The position numbers were made by a program, and so were the translations under genes. From an uncultured Bacillota bacterium (GTDB lineage: Bacteria > Bacillota > Clostridia > Tissierellales > Tepidimicrobiaceae), in NCBI GenBank assembly GCA_937967955.1, contig CALBUB010000101.1:1-5624 (forward strand): DNA of 5,624 bases. Reading direction: 5' to 3'. Position 1 is the first letter of the stretch, and each line of letters starts with the position of its first letter. Positions 1-5,483 of the stretch are shown piece by piece. The notes beneath the pieces are model-generated. The model had not been told where the DNA came from, made no database searches, and saw nothing but the letters and a program-made list of their open reading frames with translations.

Positions 1-135
1 TCAGGTGAAACTATAAAGGTAGTAACCGACCATAGTTGTGTCCTTGAAGCAGTACTAGAAAATTTTAAAAAATTCCACATTACCCATGAGGAAGTTTTAA
101 ATGGGGTATGGGAAATATTCATAACAAAGCCTTAA
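1..135 (+). CDS. TusA-family sulfur carrier protein, C-terminal part (5' end outside window)
   Basis: An open frame runs from the first base to TAA at 133-135 and gives the last 44 residues of a protein. It begins SGETIKVVTDHSC and ends NGVWEIFITKP. This matches the second half of the TusA/SirA/YedF N-domain fold: the 'GE.l.V..D' strand, an alpha helix, then the closing strand. The family's catalytic CPxP cysteine lies nearer the N terminus and is outside the window, so activity cannot be judged. TusA-type proteins carry persulfide sulfur, or are linked to selenium metabolism, in the cytoplasm. They are commonly encoded beside YeeE/YedE membrane proteins, as here, where the channel gene starts 88 nt downstream. 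The protein ends right after the TusA fold, so it is not the longer YedF with its DsrE-like second domain. The family call is fairly sure; the exact sulfur or selenium role is not. Confidence 0.75.
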   Translation, partial: SGETIKVVTDHSCVLEAVLENFKKFHITHEEVLNGVWEIFITKP

Positions 136-155
136 TAGGAGGTATCTCCTATTTT
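134..155 (+). terminator. Stem-loop after the TusA-like gene, weak intrinsic terminator
   Basis: A perfect 8-bp inverted repeat, AATAGGAG (134-141) and CTCCTATT (146-153), encloses a 4-nt loop and is followed by two more T. The left arm begins inside the TAA stop codon. The U tract is short and partly inside the stem, so termination may be partial. The repeat also abuts the -35 zone of the next promoter, so an operator role cannot be excluded. Confidence 0.45.
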
Positions 156-182
156 CCTATTAGTAAGCTTATGTGGTATAAT
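154..182 (+). promoter_or_regulatory. Probable SigA-type extended -10 promoter of the YeeE/YedE pair
   Basis: TATAAT at 177-182 is preceded by TG at 174-175, giving an extended -10 element (TGNTATAAT). The -35 position at 17-bp spacing (154-159, TTCCTA) is a poor match, which an extended -10 can tolerate. The implied start near 189 leaves a leader of about 34 nt before the ATG at 223. The promoter lies just after the stem-loop, so the pair could be expressed separately from the TusA-like gene. Confidence 0.5.
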
Positions 183-222
183 GTTTGTAAATATTATAAC
201 GATTTTTATTTGAGGTGTTCTT

Positions 223-873
223 ATGAACTCAAATAGGCAATTAAAAAACCAAACTCCCTTTGGACTGTTTTTATTATTATTGATAGTAGCTTTTGGTATA
301 TTTCTTTCACATAGCTCAGCCCTTCTCCCCTTTTATTGGATAACAGGTATTTCTTTTGGATACATTCTACAGAAGTCTAGATTCTGCTTTGCTGCTGCTA
401 TAAGAGATCCTTACCTAATAAGAGGTACCTCCCTTACTAAGGCTCTTCTCATAGCTTTAGCTATAACCTCCATAGGCTTTACTGCTATTAAATATGGGGC
501 CTTCATAAATGGAGAAGAAATTCCAGGGATGATTTCTGTAAAACCAATTAGCCTGGCTACCATAATTGGAGGAATTCTATTTGGAATTGGTATGGTAATA
601 GCTGGAGGCTGTGCATCGGGTATTCTCATGAGAACGGGAGAAGGTTTTCTCACCCAGCTGATAGCCCTTATTTTTTTCATAATTGGTTCCCTGTGGGGGG
701 CCCATGATTTTGGTTGGTGGCATGATAAATTTATATCTAAGGGAAAGGCTATTTTTTTGCCTGATATATTTGGCTGGTTTAAAGGCTTAACCATACAGCT
801 ATTGTTCATAGCTTTCTTATATATATTGGCAGATAAATGGGAAGAAAAGGGGGATGATTTTGGATTTAAATAA
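223..873 (+). CDS. YeeE/YedE-family thiosulfate/sulfur-compound transporter, N-terminal half
   Basis: A 216-residue integral membrane protein with roughly six hydrophobic segments (about residues 13-29, 34-50, 71-90, 108-127, 142-160 and 190-206). It shows the two cysteine motifs of the YeeE/YedE (Sulf_transp) fold: SRFCFAAAIRD (C55) and AGGCASGILMRTGEG (C130). Full-length members carry three conserved cysteines that line the pore and are thought to relay thiosulfate across the membrane; the third is in the next gene (C140). This product is about half the usual length, so it should form a channel together with that product. The ATG is supported by GAGGTG at 212-217 with a 5-nt gap. It overlaps the next gene by 20 nt. 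Its neighbour upstream is a TusA-type carrier, a usual acceptor partner. Thiosulfate uptake is the best-known role; some YedE proteins are instead linked to selenium. Confidence 0.85.
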   Translation: MNSNRQLKNQTPFGLFLLLLIVAFGIFLSHSSALLPFYWITGISFGYILQKSRFCFAAAIRDPYLIRGTSLTKALLIALAITSIGFTAIKYGAFINGEEIPGMISVKPISLATIIGGILFGIGMVIAGGCASGILMRTGEGFLTQLIALIFFIIGSLWGAHDFGWWHDKFISKGKAIFLPDIFGWFKGLTIQLLFIAFLYILADKWEEKGDDFGFK

Positions 874-1393
874 GAATAAGTATTACACTAAATGGTTTAA
901 AAACTCTTGGACTTATACTACAGGGGCAGTCCTTCTAGCTTTATTCCAAATTGTCACCTTGGCTGTAACTGGTCAACCTTGGACCATATCTTCAACTTTC
1001 GTAAACTGGGGAGCATGGATACTAGAAATATTTAATATAGATATTTCCCACTGGGAATATTTTAGTTTAGAAAACAGGTTAACAGAATTAAATTCAAGTT
1101 TCCTTCAAGAACCTAATTCCATTAGGAATTTAGGAATAATCATAGGAGCTTTATTTTCCTCCTTGCTAGCATCCCAATTTAGGATTAGGAAGATAAAAGC
1201 TAAGAGAAACTTAATTGCAGCTGCCATAGGCGGCCTATTGATGGGCTATGGAGCAAGGCTTGCATCAGGCTGCAACATTGGAAGCTTATTTGGTAGCATA
1301 TCCTCCCTTTCCCTATCTGGTTGGGTATTTGCCTTTTCCGTATTTATTGGTGCCATTATTGGAAGCAAAATATTGCTTAAATTTTTACTATAA
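854..1393 (+). CDS. YeeE/YedE-family transporter, C-terminal half
   Basis: A membrane protein of 179 residues with hydrophobic segments at about 20-38, 92-107, 119-138 and 155-178. It carries the third YeeE/YedE cysteine motif, GARLASGCNIGSLFG (C140). Its length plus that of the upstream product (395 residues in total) equals one normal YeeE/YedE protein, so the two are best read as halves of one transporter. The A4G5 run at 845-853 ends directly against the ATG at 854, which is too close for a good ribosome site. An in-frame TTG at 860 sits 6 nt after the same G-run and may be the real start, removing two residues. Translation is very likely coupled to the upstream gene. The frame is +1 relative to the first half, so a single-base sequence error or recoding in the A/G run is an alternative to a true split. 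Residues 40-90 are more polar and probably form the extracytoplasmic linker between the two repeats. Confidence 0.8.
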   Translation: MILDLNKNKYYTKWFKNSWTYTTGAVLLALFQIVTLAVTGQPWTISSTFVNWGAWILEIFNIDISHWEYFSLENRLTELNSSFLQEPNSIRNLGIIIGALFSSLLASQFRIRKIKAKRNLIAAAIGGLLMGYGARLASGCNIGSLFGSISSLSLSGWVFAFSVFIGAIIGSKILLKFLL

Positions 1394-1402
1394 TAGATAT
1401 AG

Positions 1403-1433
1403 CCCCAGCAAATTTGTTGGGGATACGTTTTTC
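1403..1433 (+). terminator. Intrinsic terminator of the YeeE/YedE pair
   Basis: CCCCAGCA (1403-1410) pairs with TGTTGGGG (1415-1422), with one G-U pair and an AATT loop. It is followed by ATACG and then TTTTTCTT (1428-1435). It lies 10 nt after the stop codon of the second half-gene and separates this unit from the cysteine-rich/ferritin unit. Confidence 0.8.
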
Positions 1434-1469
1434 TTATAGAATGTGAGTTTTTTAATACCTTAAAAGAGT

Positions 1470-1495
1470 AAAGTGTGATTTAAATATCAAACTTT
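1470..1495. promoter_or_regulatory. 26-bp inverted repeat upstream of the cysteine-rich/ferritin unit, candidate operator
   Basis: AAAGTGTGAT (1470-1479) and ATCAAACTTT (1486-1495) form a 10-bp dyad with one mismatch around TTAAAT. It sits 43 nt before the TTG start. The half-site TGTGA resembles CRP/FNR-type sites, but the half-sites are 8 bp apart instead of 6, so I do not assign a regulator. I see no convincing -35/-10 pair in 1441-1520. Confidence 0.4.
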
Positions 1496-1523
1496 GGGTA
1501 AGAATATTGTAGATTGTCCAAAA

Positions 1524-1531
1524 AAGGAGGG
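1524..1531 (+). promoter_or_regulatory. Ribosome binding site that fixes the TTG start at 1538
   Basis: AAGGAGGG (1524-1531) is a near-perfect Shine-Dalgarno site, 7 nt (counting from AGGAGG) before TTG at 1538. An upstream in-frame TTG at 1514 lies before this site and has no ribosome site of its own, so the longer reading is unlikely. Confidence 0.85.
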
Positions 1532-1537
1532 ATAGAA

Positions 1538-1984
1538 TTGCTAAGTAAGAATATCGATTATAATGGATTAATTAAACATGTAGGAGAATGTTGCCTATCT
1601 GAAAAAGTATGTGGACAATGTGATAAGGATAATTGCCTAATTGGATATTGTGAACAATCTTTATTGGAAGCCTTTAAGGCTAATGATGAATACATAGATG
1701 ATGGAATGGAATATATCCCTGTTACAGATACCCGCCTATATGATGAAGAAAAGCTTGCCGATGCTATTGGCTTCATATTAAACCAGTGTAAAAACTGCCA
1801 GCTATATCACGATGAGGATTGTATAATCAACATTATAAGAAGTTCTTTAGAAGTGGCCCTATTAGGTGATTATATGGATTATAAAGGGAGTACTTTAATC
1901 TATTTTAAAGAATTAGAAAATAAGGATAAAGAGATTTCACAGAAAGTATTCTCTGCCTTTAATAAATATAACCAAAACAATTAA
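1538..1984 (+). CDS. Uncharacterised cysteine-rich, probably metal-binding protein
   Basis: I do not recognise this family. The product is 148 residues and soluble, with no signal peptide or membrane segment. It has nine cysteines in two clusters. The first is C18, C19, C25, C28, C33 and C38 (CC-x5-C-x2-C-x4-C-x4-C, including the string CGQCDKDNCLIGYC). The second is C84, C87 and C95 with H91 between (C-x2-C-x7-C). Such spacing suggests zinc or iron-sulfur binding, but this is inference. The protein is otherwise acidic and ends in a lysine- and asparagine-rich tail. The start is TTG at 1538, chosen because AAGGAGGG lies 7 nt upstream. The rubrerythrin-like gene follows after only 20 nt with its own strong ribosome site, so the two are surely co-transcribed. 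That pairing points to redox, iron or oxidative-stress work, perhaps as electron donor or metal supplier to the diiron protein. No catalytic domain is visible. Confidence 0.75.
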   Translation: MLSKNIDYNGLIKHVGECCLSEKVCGQCDKDNCLIGYCEQSLLEAFKANDEYIDDGMEYIPVTDTRLYDEEKLADAIGFILNQCKNCQLYHDEDCIINIIRSSLEVALLGDYMDYKGSTLIYFKELENKDKEISQKVFSAFNKYNQNN

Positions 1985-2004
1985 GTGTCTAAGGAGGGGT
2001 ACAT

Positions 2005-2463
2005 ATGGAAAAATTAGATTTAGCCATTGAAAATTCCATAGGGGAAACTAAGGGGACTGAATTGGAAAGGGCAGTTAAACAAAATTTCAAGGGAGAGGTC
2101 AATGAAGCTGGTGTATACCTTGCCATGGCAAGACTTGCCCAAAGACAAGGCTATCCAGAAGTAGCAGAAATTCTAAAAACTATTGCTTGGGAAGAAGTAG
2201 AACATGCTGCTGTATTTGCTGAACTAAACGGAATGATCCAAGAGGATATATTCGATAATATTAAGCAGATGATTCAAGGAGAGATCTTTTCCAATAAGGA
2301 TAAGAAAAAGGCTGCAGAGGTAGCTGAAAAGCTAGGTATTGAAGCAGCAAGGGATTATTTCAATGTATTTGCTAAAGATGAAGGAAGACATGCTAGAATG
2401 CTAGAAGGTATATTGAAAAAATACGGTAAGTTAGAAGAAGAAAAGCTTCCATCAGAAGGTTAA
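2005..2463 (+). CDS. Rubrerythrin-like ferritin-family diiron protein without rubredoxin domain
   Basis: A 152-residue, mostly helical cytoplasmic protein of the ferritin-like superfamily. The diiron ligand motifs are visible in order: E31 in the first helix (NFKGEVNEAG), E64 and H67 (WEEVEHA), probably E93 (QGEIF), then E126 and H129 (KDEGRHA). Rubrerythrins reduce peroxide to water with electrons delivered by rubredoxin or a fused rubredoxin domain. Here the C-terminal CxxC rubredoxin domain is absent and the protein has no cysteine at all, so electrons must come from a separate partner. The second glutamate expected three residues after E93 in classical rubrerythrin (ExxE) is a serine, so the metal site may differ. 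AAGGAGGGG at 1991-1999 supports the ATG. The gene follows the cysteine-rich gene by 20 nt, and its last codons form the left arm of the terminator. The family call is firm; peroxidase versus iron or other oxidase function is not resolved. Confidence 0.85.
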   Translation: MEKLDLAIENSIGETKGTELERAVKQNFKGEVNEAGVYLAMARLAQRQGYPEVAEILKTIAWEEVEHAAVFAELNGMIQEDIFDNIKQMIQGEIFSNKDKKKAAEVAEKLGIEAARDYFNVFAKDEGRHARMLEGILKKYGKLEEEKLPSEG

Positions 2464-2481
2464 TTCTGAGGAAGCTTTTCT
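2439..2481. terminator. Bidirectional intrinsic terminator shared by the convergent ferritin and nhaC genes
   Basis: AGAAAAGCTTCC (2439-2450) pairs perfectly with GGAAGCTTTTCT (2470-2481). After a single bulged A, TCAGAA (2452-2457) pairs with TTCTGA (2464-2469) around a GGTTAA loop, giving 18 bp in all. The TAA stop of the ferritin gene is in the loop, so its final residues are encoded by the left arm. Read on either strand the stem ends in CTTTTCT-type U-rich sequence. It therefore also serves nhaC, whose stop codon lies 10 nt to the right. Confidence 0.9.
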
Positions 2482-2490
2482 TATATCATA

Positions 2491-3906
2491 TTATTCAACT
2501 GATATTACTGTCTCTGGCTCATCTTCTATTTTAGATATTACAAGTTTACTATTTAAAAAGCCTAATATGATAACTAATATGGGAGTTAAATAGTTCATAA
2601 TAGCCCACTTTCCATAAGAAAGGGCAGATACTCCTAAAACGCTGTACATAAAGGCTCCACAAGTATTCCATGGTACCAAAGGAGAAGTTAGGGTCCCAGC
2701 AGACTCTAAAACATTGGATAAAGTCTTTGGATGAAGGCCCTTATCCTTATAAGCTTTAGCATACATCCTGCCAGGTACAACGATTGATATATATTGCTCT
2801 GGCATTGTAATATTGCTCATAAGACAGGTGCTAGCTGTAAGAGTAATAAGGCCTCCTACACTTTTTATTCTGCTTAATAGGGCATTTACTATAACCTCCA
2901 GCTGACCAGTCTTTTCCATTATACCACCAAACATCATGGCTATAATGGTAAGAGAAATAGAATACATCATTCCTTCAAGGCCGCCTGCTGTAAGAAGATT
3001 ATCTATAGTCTCTATTCCTGTTTCGCTTACATATCCACTATAGCTAGCAGACAATATATCCCCGAAACTGGCCCCTTGAAATATAGGAGCAAATACCATA
3101 CCCAATATTGCCCCAATGAATATACCTGGAATTGCTGGCATTTTCTTAGCTACTAATACTATGACTACAATAGGTGGTAATAGTAGTATAGGGGATATGT
3201 TAAAGCTAGCTTTCAATCCAGCTTGGATCTCTTCAATGGCAGAAAGGTCTGCACCAGCTCCTCCATATCTAAATCCTAATACCAAGAAAAAGATTATAGT
3301 TATTACATAGGTTATAACATTACTTCTAAGCATAAATTTAACATGGGTAAACACATCTGTACCTGCCATAGCTGGAGCCAAATTAGTTGTATCCGATAAG
3401 GGGGACATCTTATCTCCAAAATAAGCACCACATATGATGGCTCCTGCCGTAATAGGGGCAGGAATACCTAAGCCTTGGGCAACCCCCATTAGTGCAATAC
3501 CAATAGTTCCTGCCGCTCCCCAAGAGGTTCCTGTGGCTAAAGATGTAATAGAGCAAATTATAAGTGTGGCTACTAAAAATATGGCTGGTGATATGATGTT
3601 TAAACCATAATATATCATGGTAGGGACAACACCTGCTAATAGCCAAACTCCAATCAAAACTCCTATAATGGCCAGTATAATTACTGATTGAAGAGCTTGA
3701 GTTATTCCATGGCTCATACCCTGTTCTATATCCTCCCAGCTATAGCCAAGTCTTAAAGCCATAAAGGCTGCAAAAGCAGCTCCAATTAGCATTGGAATAT
3801 GGGGATTCATCTCAAATACTGCAATAGCTACAGCCATTATTACAATGAGAAACAAAAATGTAATAACCGCTTCATAAATATGGGGCTTTCTTGTTTTTTT
3901 ATTCAT
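2491..3906 (-). CDS. nhaC: NhaC-family Na+/H+ antiporter-type transporter
   Basis: A 471-residue polytopic membrane protein of normal NhaC length, with about 10-12 hydrophobic segments spread from residue 12 to 452. Family signatures are GDKMSPLSDTT (164-174) and the SPLVPWNTCG stretch (409-418) near the C-terminal half. NhaC proteins exchange Na+ for H+, but the superfamily also contains the malate-Na+/lactate-H+ antiporter MleN and predicted amino acid transporters (MetT, TyrT, LysW), so the name does not fix the substrate. Placement directly behind a PAS-type activator gene on the same strand favours regulated uptake or exchange of a carbon or nitrogen substrate over constitutive pH control. 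That is inference. The ATG is supported by AAAGGAGG (3920-3913) with a 6-nt gap. It ends against the shared terminator with the convergent ferritin gene. The final 15 residues are polar and acidic. Confidence 0.88.
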   Translation of the reverse strand: MNKKTRKPHIYEAVITFLFLIVIMAVAIAVFEMNPHIPMLIGAAFAAFMALRLGYSWEDIEQGMSHGITQALQSVIILAIIGVLIGVWLLAGVVPTMIYYGLNIISPAIFLVATLIICSITSLATGTSWGAAGTIGIALMGVAQGLGIPAPITAGAIICGAYFGDKMSPLSDTTNLAPAMAGTDVFTHVKFMLRSNVITYVITIIFFLVLGFRYGGAGADLSAIEEIQAGLKASFNISPILLLPPIVVIVLVAKKMPAIPGIFIGAILGMVFAPIFQGASFGDILSASYSGYVSETGIETIDNLLTAGGLEGMMYSISLTIIAMMFGGIMEKTGQLEVIVNALLSRIKSVGGLITLTASTCLMSNITMPEQYISIVVPGRMYAKAYKDKGLHPKTLSNVLESAGTLTSPLVPWNTCGAFMYSVLGVSALSYGKWAIMNYLTPILVIILGFLNSKLVISKIEDEPETVISVE

Positions 3907-3929
3907 ATAAGTCCTCCTTTATGAATTTA

Positions 3930-3953
3930 ACCATAAATTAGAATAATTATGGT
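3930..3953. promoter_or_regulatory. 24-bp inverted repeat in the nhaC leader or promoter region
   Basis: ACCATAA (3930-3936) and TTATGGT (3947-3953) are perfect inverted copies separated by 10 bp, one helical turn between half-sites in the manner of an operator. It begins 24 nt upstream of the nhaC ATG. The 87-nt gap between the two genes shows no clear SigA -35/-10 pair and no GG-N10-GC sigma-54 element. An operator or leader hairpin are both possible. Confidence 0.35.
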
Positions 3954-3980
3954 AATGACACTAAAAACAAAAGAGGGCTT

Positions 3981-4017
3981 AAAAAGCTGACTCTTATAAA
4001 GTCATTTTTTTCAGCTT
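3981..4017 (-). terminator. Possible weak terminator at the end of the activator gene
   Basis: On the - strand AAGCTGA (4017-4011) can pair with TCAGCTT (3990-3984), followed by further T to 3981 (five T in total). A competing TGACT/AGTCA stem (4004-4000 with 3992-3988) shares bases. The left arm lies within the last codons of the activator. The stem is short with a long loop, so partial read-through into nhaC is likely. Confidence 0.35.
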
Positions 4018-5412
4018 ATATTGAAGGCCTTGCCTTTTAATACCAAGATACTCAGCTGTTTTAGTTATGTTATAATCATGCAATTCTAATGCTTCCAGTA
4101 TAAGCTCCTCTTCTATATTTCTTATATATTCATTTAAACTCAATTTATTCTTTTTCATAATATCTAAATTGTAAAACTTTTTATTAACTTCTGTATTTCC
4201 TTCTTTAGTAGAATTGTTATAGTTTTTCTTTATATAATAAGGTAGATGTTCCATTTTTATAGTTTCATTTTCTTGGACAATATTAAAGGCCCCTTCTAAT
4301 ACATGTTCCAGCTCCCTAACATTTCCTGGCCAAGAATATGAGTTGAAAAATTCATTTACTTCCTCATCTATTCCAGCAATCTTCTTATTGAATTTCCTTT
4401 CAAAGCGTCTAATAAAGTGGTCTTTCAATAGGTCAATGTCTCCCTGCCTATTCCTTAAGGGAGGTAAGTATATGTTTACTACACTAAGCCTAAAGAATAA
4501 ATCTTCTCTAAGCTTTCCTTCCTTAACCAATTCTACTGGATCCTTACTAGTTATAGCAATTATCCTAACATCAACTTTTACTTCCTTTGTACTTCCTATT
4601 GGTCTAAATTTTGCCTCCTGGAGAACCCTTAAAAATTTAGCCTGTAAATCTAAGGGCATAGAATTGATTTCATCTAGTAACAAGGTTCCTCCATGGGCTT
4701 GCTCTAAAAGGCCAGACCTATTTATAGCTCCTGTAAAAGCTCCCTTGGATGTGCCAAATAGTAAACTTTCCAGCAAATTTTCTGGTATTGCAGCACAGTT
4801 TTCTGCAATAAAAGGCCTATTTTTCCTAGGGCTAGCATTGTGGATAGCCTGGGCAAAAAGCTCCTTACCTGTTCCTGATTCTCCTATTATAAGAACTGGC
4901 GAATCGGTTTTGCTAGCTAAATATCCTATTTGTTTAGCATTGAGTATTTCGGGAGACTGGCCTAATATGTCACCAAAAGTGTATTTGGCAGTTTTATTAC
5001 TATAGTTTTTAGGTTTATTGCTAGAGTAATTGATAGAATACAATAAGGAATCAACTACCTTTTCAATATTTGATATGTCTTTAGCTATCTCCACTGCTCC
5101 AATTATTTTTCCATCCTTTTTTATAGGCCAAGTGGAATTTAAGGTAGTAATCTTCTTTCCTTCCTTATTAAAATAGGTCTGATAATTCATGGTTATTTCT
5201 TTGCCTGTCTTAAGCACTTTAAGTAGGGTACTATTCCCTTTTAAAGATGGCAACACTTCAAGTAATTGCTTATTTAATACTTCAGCTGGGTCCATACCTT
5301 CTACATCAGCCATTACATTGTTGTATAAAAGGGTCCTTCCAGTAGAATCTACCACATGTATTCCTTCTTTTACATTATCAAGAATCAAATTTAATAGAGA
5401 TTGCTTATCCAT
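3994..5412 (-). CDS. PAS-domain sigma-54-dependent transcriptional activator (RocR-like)
   Basis: A 472-residue enhancer-binding protein with complete architecture. Residues 1-115 form a PAS sensor (IHVVDSTGRTLLYNN, then GAVEIAKDIS). Residues 145-375 form the AAA+ core, with Walker A GESGTGKE (177-184), the sigma-54 contact loop GAFTGA (224-229), Walker B GGTLLLDEI (241-249), arginines near FFRLS and LPPLRNR, and WPGNVRELEH (361-370). A Fis-type HTH lies at about 431-470 (NITKTAEYLGIKRQGLQYKL). There is no response-regulator receiver domain, so a small ligand sensed by PAS, not phosphorylation, probably controls it, as in Bacillus RocR. It should activate a -24/-12 promoter by ATP hydrolysis. 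Its obvious target is nhaC, 87 nt downstream on the same strand. The start ATG follows AGGGG (5426-5422) at 9 nt, a modest ribosome site. Length and motifs are intact. The ligand and true regulon are unknown; calling it RocR itself would be unjustified. Confidence 0.92.
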   Translation of the reverse strand: MDKQSLLNLILDNVKEGIHVVDSTGRTLLYNNVMADVEGMDPAEVLNKQLLEVLPSLKGNSTLLKVLKTGKEITMNYQTYFNKEGKKITTLNSTWPIKKDGKIIGAVEIAKDISNIEKVVDSLLYSINYSSNKPKNYSNKTAKYTFGDILGQSPEILNAKQIGYLASKTDSPVLIIGESGTGKELFAQAIHNASPRKNRPFIAENCAAIPENLLESLLFGTSKGAFTGAINRSGLLEQAHGGTLLLDEINSMPLDLQAKFLRVLQEAKFRPIGSTKEVKVDVRIIAITSKDPVELVKEGKLREDLFFRLSVVNIYLPPLRNRQGDIDLLKDHFIRRFERKFNKKIAGIDEEVNEFFNSYSWPGNVRELEHVLEGAFNIVQENETIKMEHLPYYIKKNYNNSTKEGNTEVNKKFYNLDIMKKNKLSLNEYIRNIEEELILEALELHDYNITKTAEYLGIKRQGLQYKLKKMTL

Positions 5413-5483
5413 TAGCTTCAGCCCCTAAGAATGAATTGATTAAAAATTAACATTATTTAGCAAATTTCCATTACGTATGTAGT

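Noticed and set aside
171..239. 22-codon frame starting at ATG 171, downstream of AGGAGG at 137-142
   Set aside because: The Shine-Dalgarno-like sequence is far too distant and inside the stem-loop; the frame spans the -10 element and the ribosome site of the real gene.
411..809. 132-codon open frame on the - strand
   Set aside because: Antisense shadow of the YeeE/YedE N-terminal half, which has a clear ribosome site and cysteine motifs.
1248..1439. 63-codon + strand frame
   Set aside because: Overlaps the second half-gene out of frame and runs into its terminator; low-complexity proline/tyrosine/leucine translation.
1474..1491. TGTGA...TCAAA as a canonical CRP/FNR site
   Set aside because: The half-sites are separated by 8 bp instead of 6, and the right half is imperfect, so only the dyad itself is reported.
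3410..3646. 78-codon - strand frame inside nhaC
   Set aside because: Out-of-frame shadow of the conserved NhaC core, with no ribosome site.
4343..5005. 220-codon open frame on the + strand opposite the activator
   Set aside because: It is antisense to the AAA+ domain, whose motifs are intact on the other strand. It has no ribosome site and no recognisable protein pattern.
5455..5475. TGGAAATTTGC on the - strand as a sigma-54 site
   Set aside because: GG and GC are only 6 bp apart; the -24/-12 element needs 10.
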